6,320 nucleotides of DNA, from NCBI GenBank assembly GCA_029256485.1, contig JAQSXU010000188.1, positions 1-6,320 on the forward strand. Reading direction: 5' to 3'. The position numbers and the translations under genes were made by a program. This stretch comes from Clostridiaceae bacterium. GTDB taxonomy: Bacteria; Bacillota_A; Clostridia; Clostridiales; Clostridiaceae. Of the stretch, positions 6,121 through 6,320 are shown piece after piece. Position 1 is the stretch's first letter. Every line of letters starts with the position of its first letter. The notes beneath the pieces were generated by a model, which saw only the letters and a program-made list of their open reading frames with translations, was not told the DNA's origin and ran no database searches.

Positions 6121-6133
6121 AATTATTATATAT
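6121..6133 (-). promoter_or_regulatory. Second copy of the AT-rich block upstream of a glycosyltransferase
   Basis: AATTATTATATAT is identical to 1741-1753 and again lies just upstream of a glycosyltransferase start (17 bases). The minus strand reads TATATAATA inside it. It may be part of the promoter, but no matching -35 was found. Confidence 0.35.
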
Positions 6134-6158
6134 CATTATATTAAATTCATTTTAAAAG

Positions 6159-6169
6159 TGTTAATAACA
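6159..6169. promoter_or_regulatory. Dyad in the second divergent intergenic region
   Basis: TGTTA-A-TAACA is a perfect 11-base inverted repeat lying 54 bases from the glycosyltransferase start and 47 from the CotS start. The first divergent region has a comparable dyad in a similar place (1776-1791), and both fit a loose GTGYTA...TARCA pattern. It is short enough to arise by chance in AT-rich DNA. Confidence 0.3.
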
Positions 6170-6216
6170 TTCTAAATCAATTTTGAAACTCATATAGATT
6201 ATAAGGGGTGATAACG

Positions 6217-6320
6217 ATGATGAGAGAATTTGAGATCGAGAGGCAGTTTGATATTAAAATTGAGAGTATTAAACCTAACAAAGGAGTATATTTGCTCAAA
6301 ACTAATAAAGGGATGAGATG
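6217..6320 (+). CDS. CotS-family spore coat protein, N-terminal fragment cut by the window edge
   Basis: The frame is open from the ATG at 6217 to the end of the window, giving about 34 residues. The order of features (IERQFDIKIESI, then GVYLLKTNKGMR) matches the start of the CotS protein at 1849, which reads EEYDISVSSI then NVYKIESDTKRYCLK. Only the start of the N-lobe is visible, so catalytic residues cannot be judged. AAGGGGTGAT at 6203-6212 is a strong ribosome binding site; its G-run ends 8 bases before 6217, which favours the first of the two tandem ATG codons. It is divergent from the glycosyltransferase at 4989-6104 and repeats the gene pairing seen at 595-2859. Confidence 0.75.
   Translation, partial: MMREFEIERQFDIKIESIKPNKGVYLLKTNKGMR

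Noticed and set aside
6168..6174. CATTCTA as a sigma-G -10 (CATACTA)
   Set aside because: One mismatch, and no acceptable -35 at the right distance; forespore expression would also be unexpected for a coat gene.
6191..6201. CATATAGATTA as a sigma-K -10 for the CotS gene at 6217
   Set aside because: The last two consensus bases are one position off, no AC lies 16-17 bases upstream, and the start site would fall in the ribosome binding site.

Overview
The window is very AT-rich, with AGGAGG/GAGGTGAT-type ribosome binding sites, intrinsic terminators and spore-coat gene families. This fits an endospore-forming Firmicute, most likely a Clostridium or close relative. The genus call is an inference from composition and gene content; no species can be named from the sequence.

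Layout. Positions 1-399 hold the 3' end of an extracellular solute-binding protein, probably the last gene of a sugar ABC transporter locus. Positions 400-594 carry a near-consensus housekeeping promoter (TTTACA-17-TATAAT) with a cre-like operator over its -35 box. About 45 bases after the predicted start lies a strong hairpin with a T-run, and no convincing reading frame sits between them. This looks like a small RNA gene of about 90 nt. From 595 to the right edge everything is a spore-coat locus: a glycosyltransferase (595-1716, minus) divergent from a four-gene plus-strand operon (1849-4875), then a second glycosyltransferase (4989-6104, minus) divergent from another CotS gene that runs off the window at 6320.

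The plus-strand operon encodes a CotS-family kinase-like protein (336 aa), a 61-aa charge-polarised coiled-coil protein, a 246-aa protein, and a second CotS protein (342 aa). By hand alignment I read the 246-aa protein as a degenerate CotS paralogue: it lacks the kinase N-lobe, and Lys replaces the catalytic Asp. The operon probably starts at a sigma-K-like promoter (AC-17-CATATAATA) and ends in a clean terminator that begins inside the last stop codon. A second hairpin facing the other way terminates the second glycosyltransferase.

How the genes may work together (inference). In Bacillus subtilis CotS and CotSA, a CotS-family protein and a GT4 glycosyltransferase, are spore coat proteins encoded together. 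Here the divergent glycosyltransferase/CotS pair occurs twice, the two glycosyltransferases are clear paralogues, and both divergent regions have a small dyad and a shared AT-rich block at matching places. The locus probably builds or decorates a glycan or glycoprotein layer on the spore surface late in sporulation. The most unusual content is the active-kinase, pseudokinase and coiled-coil set inside the operon.
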